Positions 1 through 9,566 are shown, counted from the stretch's first letter. The stretch: DNA of 53,733 nucleotides from an uncultured Verrucomicrobiota bacterium (GCA_913058185.1 CAJXQX010000020.1:1-53733); one strand, 5' to 3'. Notes: generated by a model from the letters alone, not told the origin. Numbers and translations are program-made.

Positions 1-526
1 TAGAGTCGCCTGGAGCGCGAGTCCGTTTTCCGTAATCTGAATGACCTCTACTCCTTCCGAATGGTTGCGGCCGCGGCATACTGGCCACCTTTTTCGTCGG
101 ACTTGGCCGCCGCATCGGCCTGAGCCGAGAAGTCCCATCCCTTCTCGATGAAGGCGTTCATTTTTTTGCGTCATGAAAAATGAAGATAGCCCGGAAATCT
201 TTGACGCCGAGACCTAAGCCAAGACCGGCCGACCCCATTTTCATAAAAGTGCGCTTGCCTCGATCGTCTTCAACCACTCCCGCGCCCCCAGCAAATGATG
301 CAAAAATAAGATTTACGCCGATGTTAGAAAACACGGCATATCCTTCGGCGTTGCGGATGGTTTTTTTGTAACGCGGGCTTTGTTCGTAAAGCGTCTCGAG
401 AACTTTGGCCCGCATTTGCATCATCTTATCGCGCTTCTTTTCCGCCTTGGTTTTTGCAAACACAACACCCGGCGCAACTAACAGGCCAATGGCTAAAAAT
501 AAGGGAAGACGAAGCTTAAGCATCAT
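1..526 (-). pseudogene. SYLF (YSC84-like) lipid-binding domain protein, frameshifted and cut by the window start
   Basis: The first 122 residues give a signal peptide (hydrophobic LPLFLAIGLLVAPGVVFA) and then a SYLF/YSC84-like domain with NAEGYAVFSNIGVN and a Gly-rich GLGLGLGVKDFRAIFIF stretch. The frame ends at a TGA at 158-160. The rest of the domain continues in a second frame from about 161 (MNAFIEKGWDFSAQADAAAK), then in a third frame from about 60 (EGVEVIQITENGLALQ) to the window edge. Each shift equals one missing base; the first lies in an A7 run (T7 at 161-167 on the plus strand). Family members are secreted proteins of about 200 residues with a lipid-binding fold and no settled role in bacteria. 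It lies 59 bases downstream of the phosphatase gene on the same strand. Confidence 0.75.
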
Positions 527-585
527 AGCCCGACCTTACGCCCCGTCCGGAGGAACTCAACTGGATTGCCGCTTTCCGGTCCGGA

Positions 586-2964
586 TCAAAACACCCGCAT
601 GAGCAGGAGCGTGCGGTCGTCGTGATTGGGCGCGAGCACACAGAAATTACGCACGTATCGATCAACTTTTTTGACCACGTCATCGAGGGAACTGTCGATG
701 TGACGCTGCAAAGACGTGGCTAGCCGCACGCGGTCAAATTCCTCACCTTGGGGGTTGGTCGCTTCGGTGATTCCGTCGGTGTAAAGCGCTAGTAAATCCC
801 CCGAGATCAGCTGCACTTCGTGCTCTTCGAGGATCTCGTCGAAAAGTTCGCCCTCGTCCAGCCCGACCGCGAGTCCACCGCCGGGTAACTGATCCACTTC
901 ACCCTCAGGGTGCAATAAGATCGGGGGTTCGTGGCCGGCGCGGCAGAAACGCATTTTCTTAGTCTTTAAATCTAGAATACCGTAAAAGAGCGCCACGAAC
1001 ATTCCCGGGCGCATGTCCGGTTGCAACACGCGGTTGACACGACGCAGCACGGCCGCGGGGCTGGTTTCACCTTCGGCGCAGAGTCGCATGGTCGCCCGGC
1101 ATTCCGTCATCACCAGCGCGGCGCCGGTCCCCTTGCCCGAAACGTCGGCAATCACAAATCCTAGGTGGTCGTCGTCGACTTTGAGGACATCGTAATAATC
1201 GCCGCCAATGAGCATCGATGGGTGGGACAAGGCTTCGATTTCAACCACATCGTTTTCCGGAAACTCTTGCGGTAAAAGGTGGGACTGGATCTCGGCCGCC
1301 GTGCGCATATCTCGTTCTCGCACCTCACGTTCGCGATCCTCGGATTCCTTGCGCTCGGTGATGTCCGTGATGAGACCTTCGTGGTGGGTGACGACGTCAT
1401 TTTCATCGCGGCGCACAACCGTATGGTCGGCCACCCAGCGAATGGATTTGTCACCGCATACGATGCGATACTCTTGATTGTATTCGTCGTGTCCGGCGGA
1501 AGCGTGAGCTTCGAGTTCGAGGGTCACGCGATTTGTATCGCCCGGATGGGTGATCGCGATAAATCCACGATTCGTGGCGGTAAAATACTCCGGCTCGTAG
1601 CCGTATTGGCGAACGCTGGCTGACACAAACTCCACCGGCCAGTTTTCTGCTGCCCGCCACAGCACCACTACTGATGGGGAGCGGTTAACGATACGTTCCA
1701 TCTCTTCCCGGCGAGCGAGTGCTGCCTTGAGTTTTTGTTCAGCTTCAAGCCGGGCGGTGATGTCTCGGCCCACTCCCAGAAATGCGGTGCGTCCGTTGCG
1801 ATCGGAGTAAGTCTTCGCGCTCATCGCGTGCCAAATCCACGACCCGTCGGCGTGCAAGACCCGGTATTCGATGAAGCCTGAACTGGAACCTTTGGTCAGG
1901 GTGTCTTGGAAAAAATGGGTCCACGCTTCGACGTGTTCCGGGTGGACAAAATCGATGTAACGCTCGCCCAGCAGGCTCTCGGTTTCGTAGCCGAGTTTGG
2001 TGGTGATGGCAGAGGAGACCCACTTCACCCGCCCCTCCGGAGTGATGGCGTGGAGAATCTCGCTAGCGGTGTTGAGGTAGGTGCGCCAACGCGACTCCTT
2101 GCTCTCGAGTTTATGGATCGCTTTTTTGCGCTCCGAAATATCCTGAAGCATGCCAAAGTGGTGCGTCACATAGCCGGTGTCATCGCGTAAAACCACAATC
2201 GTGAGATTGGTCCACACCATGGATCCATCGGGCTGCACATAACGCTTCTCCATCGAGAAGGTGTTTCGCTTCCCATTGTAAAGTTCGTCGGTGAGGAGCT
2301 CCTGTTTGGTCCGATCATCAGGGTGGGTGACGCGTAATACATTGTGCACGTCGGCCGCCTCTTCTTCGGTCAAACCAACGATGTCGCAGAAGCGTTGATT
2401 AACGTGATTGATGGACGGCTCGCCGTCGGCGTCGAACTCGCGCCACGTGATACCGATCGGCGCGTGATCGTAAAATGCGGCTAACTCCTCCTGCTTGGTG
2501 GCAAGCATTTTGACCTGCTTCTGCAGCTCAGAGTGTTCTTCGCGCAACTGGTTTTCCGTGTCTTTGACTCGGGTAACATCAGTGCGGAGCGCGAGGTAAT
2601 AGCGGGGCTTCCCATCATCTCCCAATAAGGGCGTGATCGTGCTGGAAACCCAATAATGACTGCCGTCCTTCGCCCGATTACAAAACGTGCCCCGCCACAC
2701 TTTGCCGGTATTTATGGTCTCCCACATGATGGCGAAAAACTCCGGCGGATGATACTCGCTGCGAATGATCCGGTGGGTTTGGCCAATCAGCTCGGAACGA
2801 TCATAGCCCGAGATTCGGCAAAAATGGTCGTTCACGTGGACGATGACCCCATCGGCATTCGTCACGGCCATGATGGCGTGTTCGTCGGCTGCATGTTGCA
2901 ACCAGCCGAGCAACTCGGGGTCGTTCAGGGGGAGATCTGCAAAAGAGGGAACCGGGGAGGACAT
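586..2964 (-). CDS. Multi-PAS PP2C-type (RsbU/SpoIIE-like) serine phosphatase
   Basis: This 792-residue protein has four PAS/PAC units (about residues 15-145, 160-285, 290-420 and 420-550), each ending in a DITERK- or DVTRVK-like PAC border. They are followed by a PP2C phosphatase domain with the RsbU-type entry QSHLLPQ, metal motifs GGDYYDV and ADVSGKG, and the late motif DGITEA and NHDDRT. No transmembrane segment is visible, so it is probably cytoplasmic. Family members dephosphorylate anti-sigma-factor antagonists in partner-switching pathways; the PAS units would sense redox state or a ligand, but no partner STAS or kinase gene is adjacent. An in-frame GTG at 2985 is an alternative start; I chose the ATG at 2964, and neither has a strong ribosome site. 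Confidence 0.9.
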   Translation of the reverse strand: MSSPVPSFADLPLNDPELLGWLQHAADEHAIMAVTNADGVIVHVNDHFCRISGYDRSELIGQTHRIIRSEYHPPEFFAIMWETINTGKVWRGTFCNRAKDGSHYWVSSTITPLLGDDGKPRYYLALRTDVTRVKDTENQLREEHSELQKQVKMLATKQEELAAFYDHAPIGITWREFDADGEPSINHVNQRFCDIVGLTEEEAADVHNVLRVTHPDDRTKQELLTDELYNGKRNTFSMEKRYVQPDGSMVWTNLTIVVLRDDTGYVTHHFGMLQDISERKKAIHKLESKESRWRTYLNTASEILHAITPEGRVKWVSSAITTKLGYETESLLGERYIDFVHPEHVEAWTHFFQDTLTKGSSSGFIEYRVLHADGSWIWHAMSAKTYSDRNGRTAFLGVGRDITARLEAEQKLKAALARREEMERIVNRSPSVVVLWRAAENWPVEFVSASVRQYGYEPEYFTATNRGFIAITHPGDTNRVTLELEAHASAGHDEYNQEYRIVCGDKSIRWVADHTVVRRDENDVVTHHEGLITDITERKESEDREREVRERDMRTAAEIQSHLLPQEFPENDVVEIEALSHPSMLIGGDYYDVLKVDDDHLGFVIADVSGKGTGAALVMTECRATMRLCAEGETSPAAVLRRVNRVLQPDMRPGMFVALFYGILDLKTKKMRFCRAGHEPPILLHPEGEVDQLPGGGLAVGLDEGELFDEILEEHEVQLISGDLLALYTDGITEATNPQGEEFDRVRLATSLQRHIDSSLDDVVKKVDRYVRNFCVLAPNHDDRTLLLMRVF

Positions 2965-3097
2965 GCGGAAGAGAAGTGGTGGCACCGCAATGGGTGCGGT
3001 GCGAGTCGTAACCCGACAAATTTGTCAGTGAATCGTTCACCCTGCTAAATGGCGCTCAGGCTCGCAATTTCTAGTCGGGTGCACATACTTTTCTAAC

Positions 3098-3352
3098 ATG
3101 GAAACCATTGCTGCTGTTGCCGAGATCGCCGAAGCCCAATTGATCCGCTCGGTGCTCGAGGGAAACGGGATCCAAGCGGACATTCCCAATGAGCGGACCG
3201 CCGAAATTGCCCCACCCTATTTGTGGGCCTCGGGTGGTATTGTGGTGCAAGTCGCCGAGGCCGATGTGGCGGCAGCCAAAGCGATTCTGGCCAGCACGTC
3301 TCAGGGCGCGGCCGAGGCCATCGATCGCGAACAAAACGAGAGCGACGCCTGA
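3098..3352 (+). CDS. DUF2007 family small protein
   Basis: This 84-residue protein matches the DUF2007 'putative signal transducing protein' pattern: an ACT-like fold beginning METIAAVAEIAEAQLIRSVL, a middle block NGIQADIPNE, and the ending GIVVQVAEADVAAAKAIL. The motif describes a protein that compares a sequence position across isoforms in family logos, but no biochemical role is established. It has no signal peptide or membrane segment. It is divergent from the phosphatase gene across 133 bases and lies 87 bases ahead of the MFS permease on the same strand. Confidence 0.75.
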   Translation: METIAAVAEIAEAQLIRSVLEGNGIQADIPNERTAEIAPPYLWASGGIVVQVAEADVAAAKAILASTSQGAAEAIDREQNESDA

Positions 3353-3439
3353 ATCCCGGCCATTCGGTCGCCGGGGATAGTGGCATAAGACGGGTTGCGT
3401 GGTCGCCCCGGAGCGGGCATGACCTGAGTTTCTCGATTC

Positions 3440-4726
3440 ATGGATTCCCCTGCTCCCTCATCTCGCCGCGCTTGGCGCTGGATTCCCAGCCTCTACTTCG
3501 CCCAAGGCATTCCCAATGTCGCGGTCGCCACCCTCGCGGTGGTGATGTATAAGAATCTCGGCGTCTCCAACACCGACGTCGCGCTCTACACCAGCTGGCT
3601 CTACCTGCCCTGGGTGATCAAGCCGCTCTGGTCGCCTTTCGTCGATCTACGCGGCACGAAACGGGCATGGATCGTGGGGCTGCAATTCGTGATCGGCGTC
3701 GCGCTCGGGTTGATCGCGCTCACGGTGCCCGCACCGTTCTATTTCCAAGCAACCTTGGCGGTGTTTTGGCTCATTGCCTTCAGTTCGGCGACCCATGACA
3801 TCGCGGCGGACGGGTTTTACCTGCTGGCGTTACCGAAGACCCAGCAGGCCGCATTCGTCGGCGTGCGCAGCACATTCTTTCGACTGTCGATGATCGCTGG
3901 ACAGGGCGGATTGGTTTTTCTGGCCGGTAGTTTAGCAACCTCCACGGGAGACATCGCGCATGCTTGGGCGGTGGTTTTCGGCCTGCTCGCCGGGTTCTTT
4001 TTTCTCGCTGGGTGGTATCACTCGCGCGCCCTACCTCGATTGAGCGAAGACGCACCGCCAACGGAGCGAGGAAATCCTTGGCAAGGCTGGTGGACGGTCT
4101 TCAGCGCATTTTTCCGCCGCCGCGACATCCTCACCGTGCTCGGATTCCTGATGCTATATCGTATCGCCGAAGCCCAACTACTGAAGCTGGTGATCCCCTT
4201 CATGCTGGATGAGCGGGAAGTCGGCGGACTGGCGCTCACCACCGAACAGATCGGTATTTTCTACGGCACGCTTGGGGTTGTCGCATTGACCGTCGGCGGA
4301 CTGGCCGGAGGCTGGTTGGTATCACGTTTTGGGCTGCGCAAAATGCTCTGGTGGATGGTCGCAGCGATACATGTGCCCAACGTCGTTTTCGTCGGTCTGG
4401 CCCTCACCCAACCCGAGAGTCTGACCGTCATCGGCGGAGCACTGGTGATGGAGCAACTCGGTTACGGCTTCGGTTTCACCGCCTACATGGTGTATATGAT
4501 GATGGTCGCCTCAGATGGTCCGCACAAAACCGCGCACTACGCCATCTGCACCGGATTCATGGCGCTGGGCGTCATGCTGCCGGGAATGTTCTCGGGTTGG
4601 ATCCAAGAACAGCTGGGCTACCAGAACTTCTTCATCTGGGTGGTCATCTGCGCCGTGCCTTCGATCGCCGCCTGCGCGTTTATCAAAATTCACCAAGATT
4701 TCGGGCGTCAGGAAACCACGGATTGA
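3440..4726 (+). CDS. AmpG-like MFS permease
   Basis: The 428-residue protein has about 12 hydrophobic segments and the MFS/PAT-family signature near the N-terminus: SLYFAQGIPNVAVATL, then SNTDVALYTSWLYLPWVIKP with the charged loop DLRGTKR. A second half begins near residue 225 with a cytoplasmic loop (FRRRDILTVLGFLMLYRI). AmpG carries anhydromuropeptides released from peptidoglycan into the cytoplasm; this relative could carry those or other substrates, since no recycling genes (ampD, nagZ) are close by. The length is typical and no stops interrupt it. The start has little upstream purine signal. It converges with the threonine dehydratase gene. Confidence 0.8.
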   Translation: MDSPAPSSRRAWRWIPSLYFAQGIPNVAVATLAVVMYKNLGVSNTDVALYTSWLYLPWVIKPLWSPFVDLRGTKRAWIVGLQFVIGVALGLIALTVPAPFYFQATLAVFWLIAFSSATHDIAADGFYLLALPKTQQAAFVGVRSTFFRLSMIAGQGGLVFLAGSLATSTGDIAHAWAVVFGLLAGFFFLAGWYHSRALPRLSEDAPPTERGNPWQGWWTVFSAFFRRRDILTVLGFLMLYRIAEAQLLKLVIPFMLDEREVGGLALTTEQIGIFYGTLGVVALTVGGLAGGWLVSRFGLRKMLWWMVAAIHVPNVVFVGLALTQPESLTVIGGALVMEQLGYGFGFTAYMVYMMMVASDGPHKTAHYAICTGFMALGVMLPGMFSGWIQEQLGYQNFFIWVVICAVPSIAACAFIKIHQDFGRQETTD

Positions 4727-4897
4727 GAGACGCTAAGCACCACGACTCCACGAGGTTTTAGCCATTAATGACTTAGCTACCGCTACGCGATGTTTTCATC
4801 AGGTTCTCCAGAGGCAATTCGGACGCTCCTTTAAGCCGCGCGGACTGCCCAGCGGTCCGTCCCTACCTCTCACGGGGCAAACGGGTGGAGATCCACC
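4727..4897. repeat. Convergent intergenic spacer with a short palindrome
   Basis: This 171-base gap lies between the converging permease and threonine dehydratase genes. At 4841-4859 it holds an imperfect hairpin (CGGACTGCCCAGCGGTCCG) next to CCCTACC. There is no U-rich tail on either strand, so it is not a clear intrinsic terminator. It resembles dispersed palindromic elements, but I see no second copy in this window. No open reading frame is credible here. Confidence 0.4.
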
Positions 4898-6118
4898 CTA
4901 GCGGCGGACGAGGCGGAAACCGGATTTGGTGAGGGCACGCTTCAGGGCGGAGACGTGGGCGTGGTCTCTGGTTTCCACCGTGCAAGAGGCGTGGACCGCA
5001 CTCACGTCGGGGCCGCTGAAGGCGCGATCGTGGGCGATGTCTTTGATGCTGGCCCCAGCTTTGGCGATGGTCTGGCTAAGCGCGGCGAGGCCGCCGGGAC
5101 GATCACTGATGGTCACGGTAAATCGACAAAGCCGACCATCGGCCACAAGGCCTTTTTCGATCACCCGACTCAGGACCGAAGGATAGATATTGCCGCCACA
5201 CACGGCTAATACTACGCGACGGTTTTTGAGGTGAGGTAATTTGCCGGCCAGCATCGCGGCCAGCGGCGCGGCGGCAGCGCCCTCGACGACCGTTTTTTCG
5301 AGTTCGACATAGCGGAGGATAGCGAGAGCAATCCATTTTTCGGATACCGTGACTACTTCGTCGACGAGGTCGCGGGCGTGAGCAAAGGCATTAGGTCCTA
5401 CGCACGAAACCGCGAGACCGTCAGCCAGGGTGGCGCGGGGCGGAATCGAGACGGGCGCACCTTTCTTGAGGGCCGCAACATAACTGCCGGTGGCGCTTGA
5501 TTCGACGCCGATAATCTTGATGCCCTAGCGGATTTTTTTTGCGGCAATCGCAAGGCCGGCGATGAGACCAGCTCCACCGATGGGTGCGACAATCGCATCA
5601 ACTTTAGGAACTTGTTTGAGGATCTCGAGTGCCATGGTGCCTTGGCCCGCGATAATAGCGTCGTCATCGAACCCGTGAATATAGGCGAGGTTGTCCCGTT
5701 CGGCCCGCGCGTCGGCTTCTTCTTTGGCCCCGGCGAAGTTTTCGCCGTGCAGCACGATCTTGGCCCCGAGACGACGGCAAGTCGTGACTTTGATCAGGGG
5801 GGCGGTCAGGGGCATCACTACCGTCACGGGAATTTTCAACAACTAACCGTGGTAGGCCAATCCGAGAGCGTGGTTTCCAGCCGAGGCTGCTATAACCCCG
5901 CGCCGACGTTGGGTAGGGGTGAGTTGGAGGAGCGCATTACGGGCGCCGCGCTCTTTGAAGGATCCCGTGCATTGCTCGTTGTCGAGTTTGCAGAATACCT
6001 GAGCACCGGTGAGTTCGGACAGGGGAATGGATTCGAGACAGGGGGTGAATACGACCCCACCTGCGATGCGGCGTGCGGCCGCGCGGATCGTCGCAAGGGT
6101 TACCGGCATATCCGCCAA
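4898..6118 (-). pseudogene. ilvA: Threonine ammonia-lyase (threonine dehydratase) with two in-frame TAG codons
   Basis: One continuous frame of 406 sense-length codons reads as a biosynthetic-like or catabolic threonine dehydratase of the ~400-residue ACT type. The PLP-lysine motif is CTGSFKERGARNAL, followed by SAGNHALG, the glycine loop PIGGAGLIAG and a C-terminal ACT domain (FTVTISDRPGGLAAL). TAG codons at 5843-5845 (after AYHG) and at 5525-5527 (after AAKKIR) stop it in frame; there is no frameshift. The enzyme would convert threonine to 2-oxobutanoate and ammonia for isoleucine synthesis. Both stops fall between conserved blocks that otherwise look functional, so the loss seems recent, unless the stops are read through or are sequence errors. 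It is the last gene before the convergent permease. Confidence 0.9.
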
Positions 6119-6145
6119 GCTAGCCCGTTATGTTCGCAAGTCGCC

Positions 6146-6181
6146 AAAAAAAGAGGCGGCCCCCGGAAACCGAGGACCGCC
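6146..6181 (-). terminator. Intrinsic terminator after the EF-hand gene
   Basis: On the minus strand a GC-rich stem with outer arms GGCGG and CCGCC, inner pairs CCtCGG and CCGgGG, and loop TTT is followed directly by TCTTTTTTT. It lies about 50 bases past the stop of the EF-hand gene and ahead of the threonine dehydratase start, so it should separate the two transcripts. Confidence 0.85.
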
Positions 6182-6230
6182 TACCTACCTATTGCCTACA
6201 CAAACCTACCATTTGTATGACAAAATTGGG

Positions 6231-6782
6231 TTACTCGCCGCGATTGCGGCGACCTTCGCCACCGCCACCTTCGCCACGCTCGCCACCACGGCCGCCGCGG
6301 CCACCTTGGCCCATGCGGTCACTCATGGCTTTGCTGGCCTTGCCCCATTCGGCGTCGCTCAGTTTACCGTCACCATCGGTGTCGAAACGCTTCATGGCTT
6401 GCTCGTTGTTTTGGATGCCCTCACGCATTGCGGCGCGTTCGGATTTATCGAGTTTGCCATCACTATTGGCATCAAATTCCGCCATCGGATTGGGTCCGCG
6501 ACCTTGGCCACCACGTCCGCCTTGTCCGCCCTGTCCGCTACGTCCTCCTTGACCGCCTTCACCACGACCACCGGCTTCGCCCCGCATGGATTCCATGTGT
6601 TTGCGAACGGCTTCGCGTTCGGTTTGATCGAGCTGACCGTCACCGTTAGCATCAAATTGTTTCATCATCGCTGCACGATCTGGGCCGGCAGGTTTCTTTT
6701 CATCGGCCGCTGAGACGAAGCTAGCGGTGCAAAAGGTGAGTGTGGCCAAGGCCATGGTGGTTTTGAGAAGGGAATTTTTCAT
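6231..6782 (-). CDS. Secreted EF-hand (calcium-binding) protein
   Basis: The ATG at 6782 gives 183 residues starting MKNSLLKTTMALATLTF, a signal peptide cleaved near SFVSAAD. Three EF-hand loops are visible: DANGDGQLD, DANSDGKLD and DTDGDGKLS. Between the first two and at the C-terminus lie Gly/Arg-rich stretches (GGQGGRSGQGGQGGRGG-like). Such proteins are common in Planctomycetes and Verrucomicrobia and probably bind calcium in the periplasm or outside the cell; the role is not known. The frame stays open upstream of 6782, but those residues contain no signal and overlap the opposite RelE-like gene. A clear terminator follows. Confidence 0.8.
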   Translation of the reverse strand: MKNSLLKTTMALATLTFCTASFVSAADEKKPAGPDRAAMMKQFDANGDGQLDQTEREAVRKHMESMRGEAGGRGEGGQGGRSGQGGQGGRGGQGRGPNPMAEFDANSDGKLDKSERAAMREGIQNNEQAMKRFDTDGDGKLSDAEWGKASKAMSDRMGQGGRGGRGGERGEGGGGEGRRNRGE

Positions 6783-6875
6783 TTTTTTAGAGGGTTGAGA
6801 TTCGTTACTTACTCGGACAAAGACGGTGGGATACCGGTGTAGGTTACACCGGCGTTTCTTTTTTTTTATTCCCCT

Positions 6876-7232
6876 ATGTTTCAAGTCACTTTCGCCGAGC
6901 AGGCCATGACCGAGCTCAATAAGCTGAATAAGTTGCTCCAACTCATAGCGTTGGATCCGGTGAGCTCTCTTCGGCAGACTGACCTGGAACACCCCCGAGA
7001 ACCGTTGGGAAAATTTGCCCGGGGCGGGAGCGATCTGTATCGCCTGCGGAGCGGTGACTTACGGTTCTACTTTGAATTGCGCGGCGAAGACACCTTACAC
7101 GTGCTCTATATCCTGCATGAACACTCGCTGGAGGACTTTTTGCTGCGCAATAAATTGCCCGTTTCCGAACAACAGTTGGTCGAACAACACTCGAAGTTTT
7201 GGAAATACCTTGAGGGTTTGACCAAACGCTAA
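6876..7232 (+). CDS. RelE/ParE-superfamily-like protein
   Basis: The 118 residues have the pattern of a small toxin-like fold: N-terminal helices MTELNKLNKLLQLI, then GGSDLYRLRSGDLRFYFEL, where basic residues precede a beta strand, and a final strand TLHVLYILH. That layout fits RelE-type translation-blocking proteins, but I cannot place the catalytic residues. No small antitoxin gene lies beside it: the upstream neighbour is the oppositely transcribed EF-hand gene and pssA follows after 23 bases. It may be a domesticated orphan or a phosphoserine-pathway-linked regulator; the toxin assignment is tentative. Confidence 0.5.
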   Translation: MFQVTFAEQAMTELNKLNKLLQLIALDPVSSLRQTDLEHPREPLGKFARGGSDLYRLRSGDLRFYFELRGEDTLHVLYILHEHSLEDFLLRNKLPVSEQQLVEQHSKFWKYLEGLTKR

Positions 7233-7255
7233 CCCGCTTTCGCTCGACCCACCCC

Positions 7256-8110
7256 ATGTCTGACGACTCTTCCCGCGATTTCGACGGTCCGTTCTCGATC
7301 GAGAACGCGAGCCGGATCTACTTTCTGCCAAACTTGATGACGGCGGGGAATCTGTTCTGTGGATTCGTGGCGGTGATCAAGTGTATCCAGGCTCACTACT
7401 TCATGAGGGAAGTGGACATGATCACGCCTGAGGCCAGTGAGTTGTTCACCCAGGCAGTCTGGTTGATTTTCGGGGCGATGGCATTCGACTCATTGGATGG
7501 ACGCCTTGCCCGCATGGGTGGTCGTGAATCGTTATTTGGGGGGGAGTTCGACTCTCTGACGGACATGGTTTCGTTCGGTTTGGCTCCGGCGTTAATGATG
7601 TTCTTCCTCATCCTATCGCCCACTCAAGGTTACCCGATTTTCCAAAAAATCGGCTGGTTCATCGGTTTCATCTATCTGCTATGTGCCGGGGTGCGACTGG
7701 CACGCTTCAATGTCATTAGCCACCCCTTGATCAACAGGGGAGAGAAACCGGACAATAAAGACTTTGTGGGTCTGCCGGTTCCAGCGGCGGCGGGCACCGT
7801 AGCGGCATTGGTGTTGTTTTTGCTAAACCTCGCCGAGCACGACCGGGAGCTGCAGCGCTGGGCACTCGCCCTGCCCCCTCTGTTGTTACTCATCGCAGTG
7901 ATTATGGTGAGCAAGATCCGCTATCCCTCGGGCAAACAGATCGATTTGCAGACAAAAACGCCGCTGCCGTCGTTCGTTATCTTCCTCGCCGTGGCTGGTG
8001 CCGTGGTCGTCTTCAAGGAAATCGGCATGCTCGTGGTGATGCTCAGCTACATTTTCTGGGGTATTTTTCGGGCGTTACGTAAACCATCAGCCGCATCGAA
8101 AAACCTGTGA
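7256..8110 (+). CDS. pssA: CDP-diacylglycerol--serine O-phosphatidyltransferase
   Basis: The 284-residue integral membrane protein carries the CDP-alcohol phosphotransferase signature DGxxAR(x)8G(x)3D(x)3D, seen as DGRLAR, then after eight residues GGEFDSLTD. Several hydrophobic segments follow. It makes phosphatidylserine from CDP-diacylglycerol and serine, the first step toward phosphatidylethanolamine, in the cytoplasmic membrane. The start ATG at 7256 follows the RelE-like gene by 23 bases. A psd partner is not in the window. The long N-terminus (DDSSRDFDGPFSIENASRIYFL) before the first membrane segment is usual for the PssA type of Gram-negative bacteria with the NLMTAGNLFCGF entry. Confidence 0.9.
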   Translation: MSDDSSRDFDGPFSIENASRIYFLPNLMTAGNLFCGFVAVIKCIQAHYFMREVDMITPEASELFTQAVWLIFGAMAFDSLDGRLARMGGRESLFGGEFDSLTDMVSFGLAPALMMFFLILSPTQGYPIFQKIGWFIGFIYLLCAGVRLARFNVISHPLINRGEKPDNKDFVGLPVPAAAGTVAALVLFLLNLAEHDRELQRWALALPPLLLLIAVIMVSKIRYPSGKQIDLQTKTPLPSFVIFLAVAGAVVVFKEIGMLVVMLSYIFWGIFRALRKPSAASKNL

Positions 8111-8361
8111 GGAAGTTGCGCATGACCCCCCAACAAGTTTTTGCCCGTGAATAACCTCCGGTTTATTCGCATTTCTTCGGAAGTTAGTCCCAAAGCTTAA
8201 CAATCGACATTTTTAGTGGTAAAAGAGCCGTTTGGGATGGGCTTATTACAGTTTTTCCTGAGCATAATATGACTGCTTTAATTACTTATTGAATCAGATA
8301 TCTTTTAGGCTTTGTTAACTTCTACAAGCCTGACCCCTTTTTTTAGCTCCCGCTCTACTCC
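8111..8361 (+). promoter_or_regulatory. AT-rich leader region ahead of dnaN
   Basis: This 251-base gap between pssA and dnaN is clearly richer in A and T than its neighbours from about 8150 onward, as expected for a promoter region. I see no credible reading frame. One 9-mer at 8163-8171 (TTATTCGCA) is one base away from the DnaA-box consensus, too little to call an origin. No clear -35/-10 pair stands out. Confidence 0.35.
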
Positions 8362-9486
8362 ATGAAACTCAACATCAACCGCGACCACTTTAGTAACGGA
8401 CTCGCCCAGGTTCTCAACGTCGTCGGCTCGAAAGCCACGATGCCCATTCTCAGCAACGTGCTGATCGAGGCCGAGGGAGATCACATCACCCTCACCACGA
8501 CTAATCTGGACCTCGGTATCCGTTGTAAGATCAAAGCGAACGTCAAAGAGGGCGGCTCTGTCACCCTTCCCGTCAAACGCCTGACTACGATCGTGCGAGA
8601 GCTCCCCAACGTGGATGTGAACCTGACCTCTTCGGCGAGTCATCAGGTCAAATTGACATCGGGCGGTTCAAACTTCCGCATTATGGGCATTGGCAAGGAC
8701 GAGTTCCCGCCATTGCCGGAGTTCGGTGATGATCGCACCTTCACCCTCGAGCAGAGTGAACTCACCGCGATGCTCAAGAGCGTGGCTTACGCCCAATCGA
8801 CCGATGAGACGCGTTACATCCTCAATGGCGTCTATTTCAACTTTAAGGACGGTAAACTATCGCTCGTTGCCACAGATGGTCGCCGTCTCGCGCTAACCTC
8901 CAAAGAGATGGAAGTGCCCGATGACGCCGCTGGAGCCATCATTCTGCCCGCTAAGACGGTCAGTGAGCTCCAACGTATGCTCGACAAGGGGGAGAAGCTA
9001 AAAGTGTCGTTTAACGAGCGCCGAGCCGCCTTTCAGATTTCGACCGATAAGGATTCCAGTGGTTTGGTCGATTCGATCTACCTCTATTCAAAGGTCGTCG
9101 AAGGTAATTATCCAAATTACCAACAGGTTATTCCCAAAGAGACTCACCAGCGTATCAAGCTGGAGCGGGAGCTTCTTCAACAGTGTATTCACCGGGCTGC
9201 GCTCGTTTGCAGTGAGAAGTCGAATTCTGTGAAATTGAAGCTCACGTCCAATTTACTCGAGATCACCGCACAGAGCCCCGATTTCGGTGAAGCCCATGAA
9301 TCAATGGCGATCAGTTACAGTGGACCAGATTTGCAAGTCGCTTTCAATCCACAATTTATGCTTGATCCGTTGAAGGCGTTGTCAAAAGACGAAATCTTCT
9401 TCGAGGTAAAAGACGAAGTGAGTCCAGGCGTGTTTAAGACCCTCGAGAGCTTCATCTGCGTGATCATGCCGGTGCGTCTCAGCTGA
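8362..9486 (+). CDS. dnaN: DNA polymerase III beta sliding clamp
   Basis: The 374 residues match the full-length bacterial clamp with three successive clamp folds (about 1-125, 126-255, 256-374). Recognisable blocks are [15 protein letters not shown], the family site [24 protein letters not shown] and the C-terminal strand ending CVIMPVRLS. The clamp encircles DNA and tethers the replicative polymerase and other partners. dnaA is not adjacent, so the usual dnaA-dnaN pair is split here. The start ATG is supported by alignment with the family N-terminus ([20 protein letters not shown]). A hairpin terminator follows. Confidence 0.97.
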   Translation: MKLNINRDHFSNGLAQVLNVVGSKATMPILSNVLIEAEGDHITLTTTNLDLGIRCKIKANVKEGGSVTLPVKRLTTIVRELPNVDVNLTSSASHQVKLTSGGSNFRIMGIGKDEFPPLPEFGDDRTFTLEQSELTAMLKSVAYAQSTDETRYILNGVYFNFKDGKLSLVATDGRRLALTSKEMEVPDDAAGAIILPAKTVSELQRMLDKGEKLKVSFNERRAAFQISTDKDSSGLVDSIYLYSKVVEGNYPNYQQVIPKETHQRIKLERELLQQCIHRAALVCSEKSNSVKLKLTSNLLEITAQSPDFGEAHESMAISYSGPDLQVAFNPQFMLDPLKALSKDEIFFEVKDEVSPGVFKTLESFICVIMPVRLS

Positions 9487-9524
9487 AGTCTCAGCGCCTC
9501 TTTCTAGCGTCAAATTAGGTTTTG

Positions 9525-9552
9525 GCAGGCGGTGTTAACTGCCCTGCTTTTT
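9525..9552 (+). terminator. Likely intrinsic terminator after dnaN
   Basis: The arms GCAGG (9525-9529) and CCTGC (9543-9547) close a stem extended by partial pairing of GGT with ACT, and TTTTT follows at once. It lies 38 bases after the dnaN stop and just before the next gene, so read-through could still serve that gene. Confidence 0.6.
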
Positions 9553-9566
9553 CGCGACCCCGTCTC

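Noticed and set aside
5525-5845. TAG codons as suppressed or pyrrolysine codons
   Set aside because: The intact genes in the window also end at TAG, so a reassigned TAG is unlikely, and the damaged genes carry all three stop types.
8163-8171. Near DnaA box (TTATTCGCA) in the dnaN leader as a replication origin
   Set aside because: Only one imperfect box, no cluster, no dnaA gene and no AT-rich unwinding repeats. A second near match in coding sequence at about 9575 shows such hits occur by chance.
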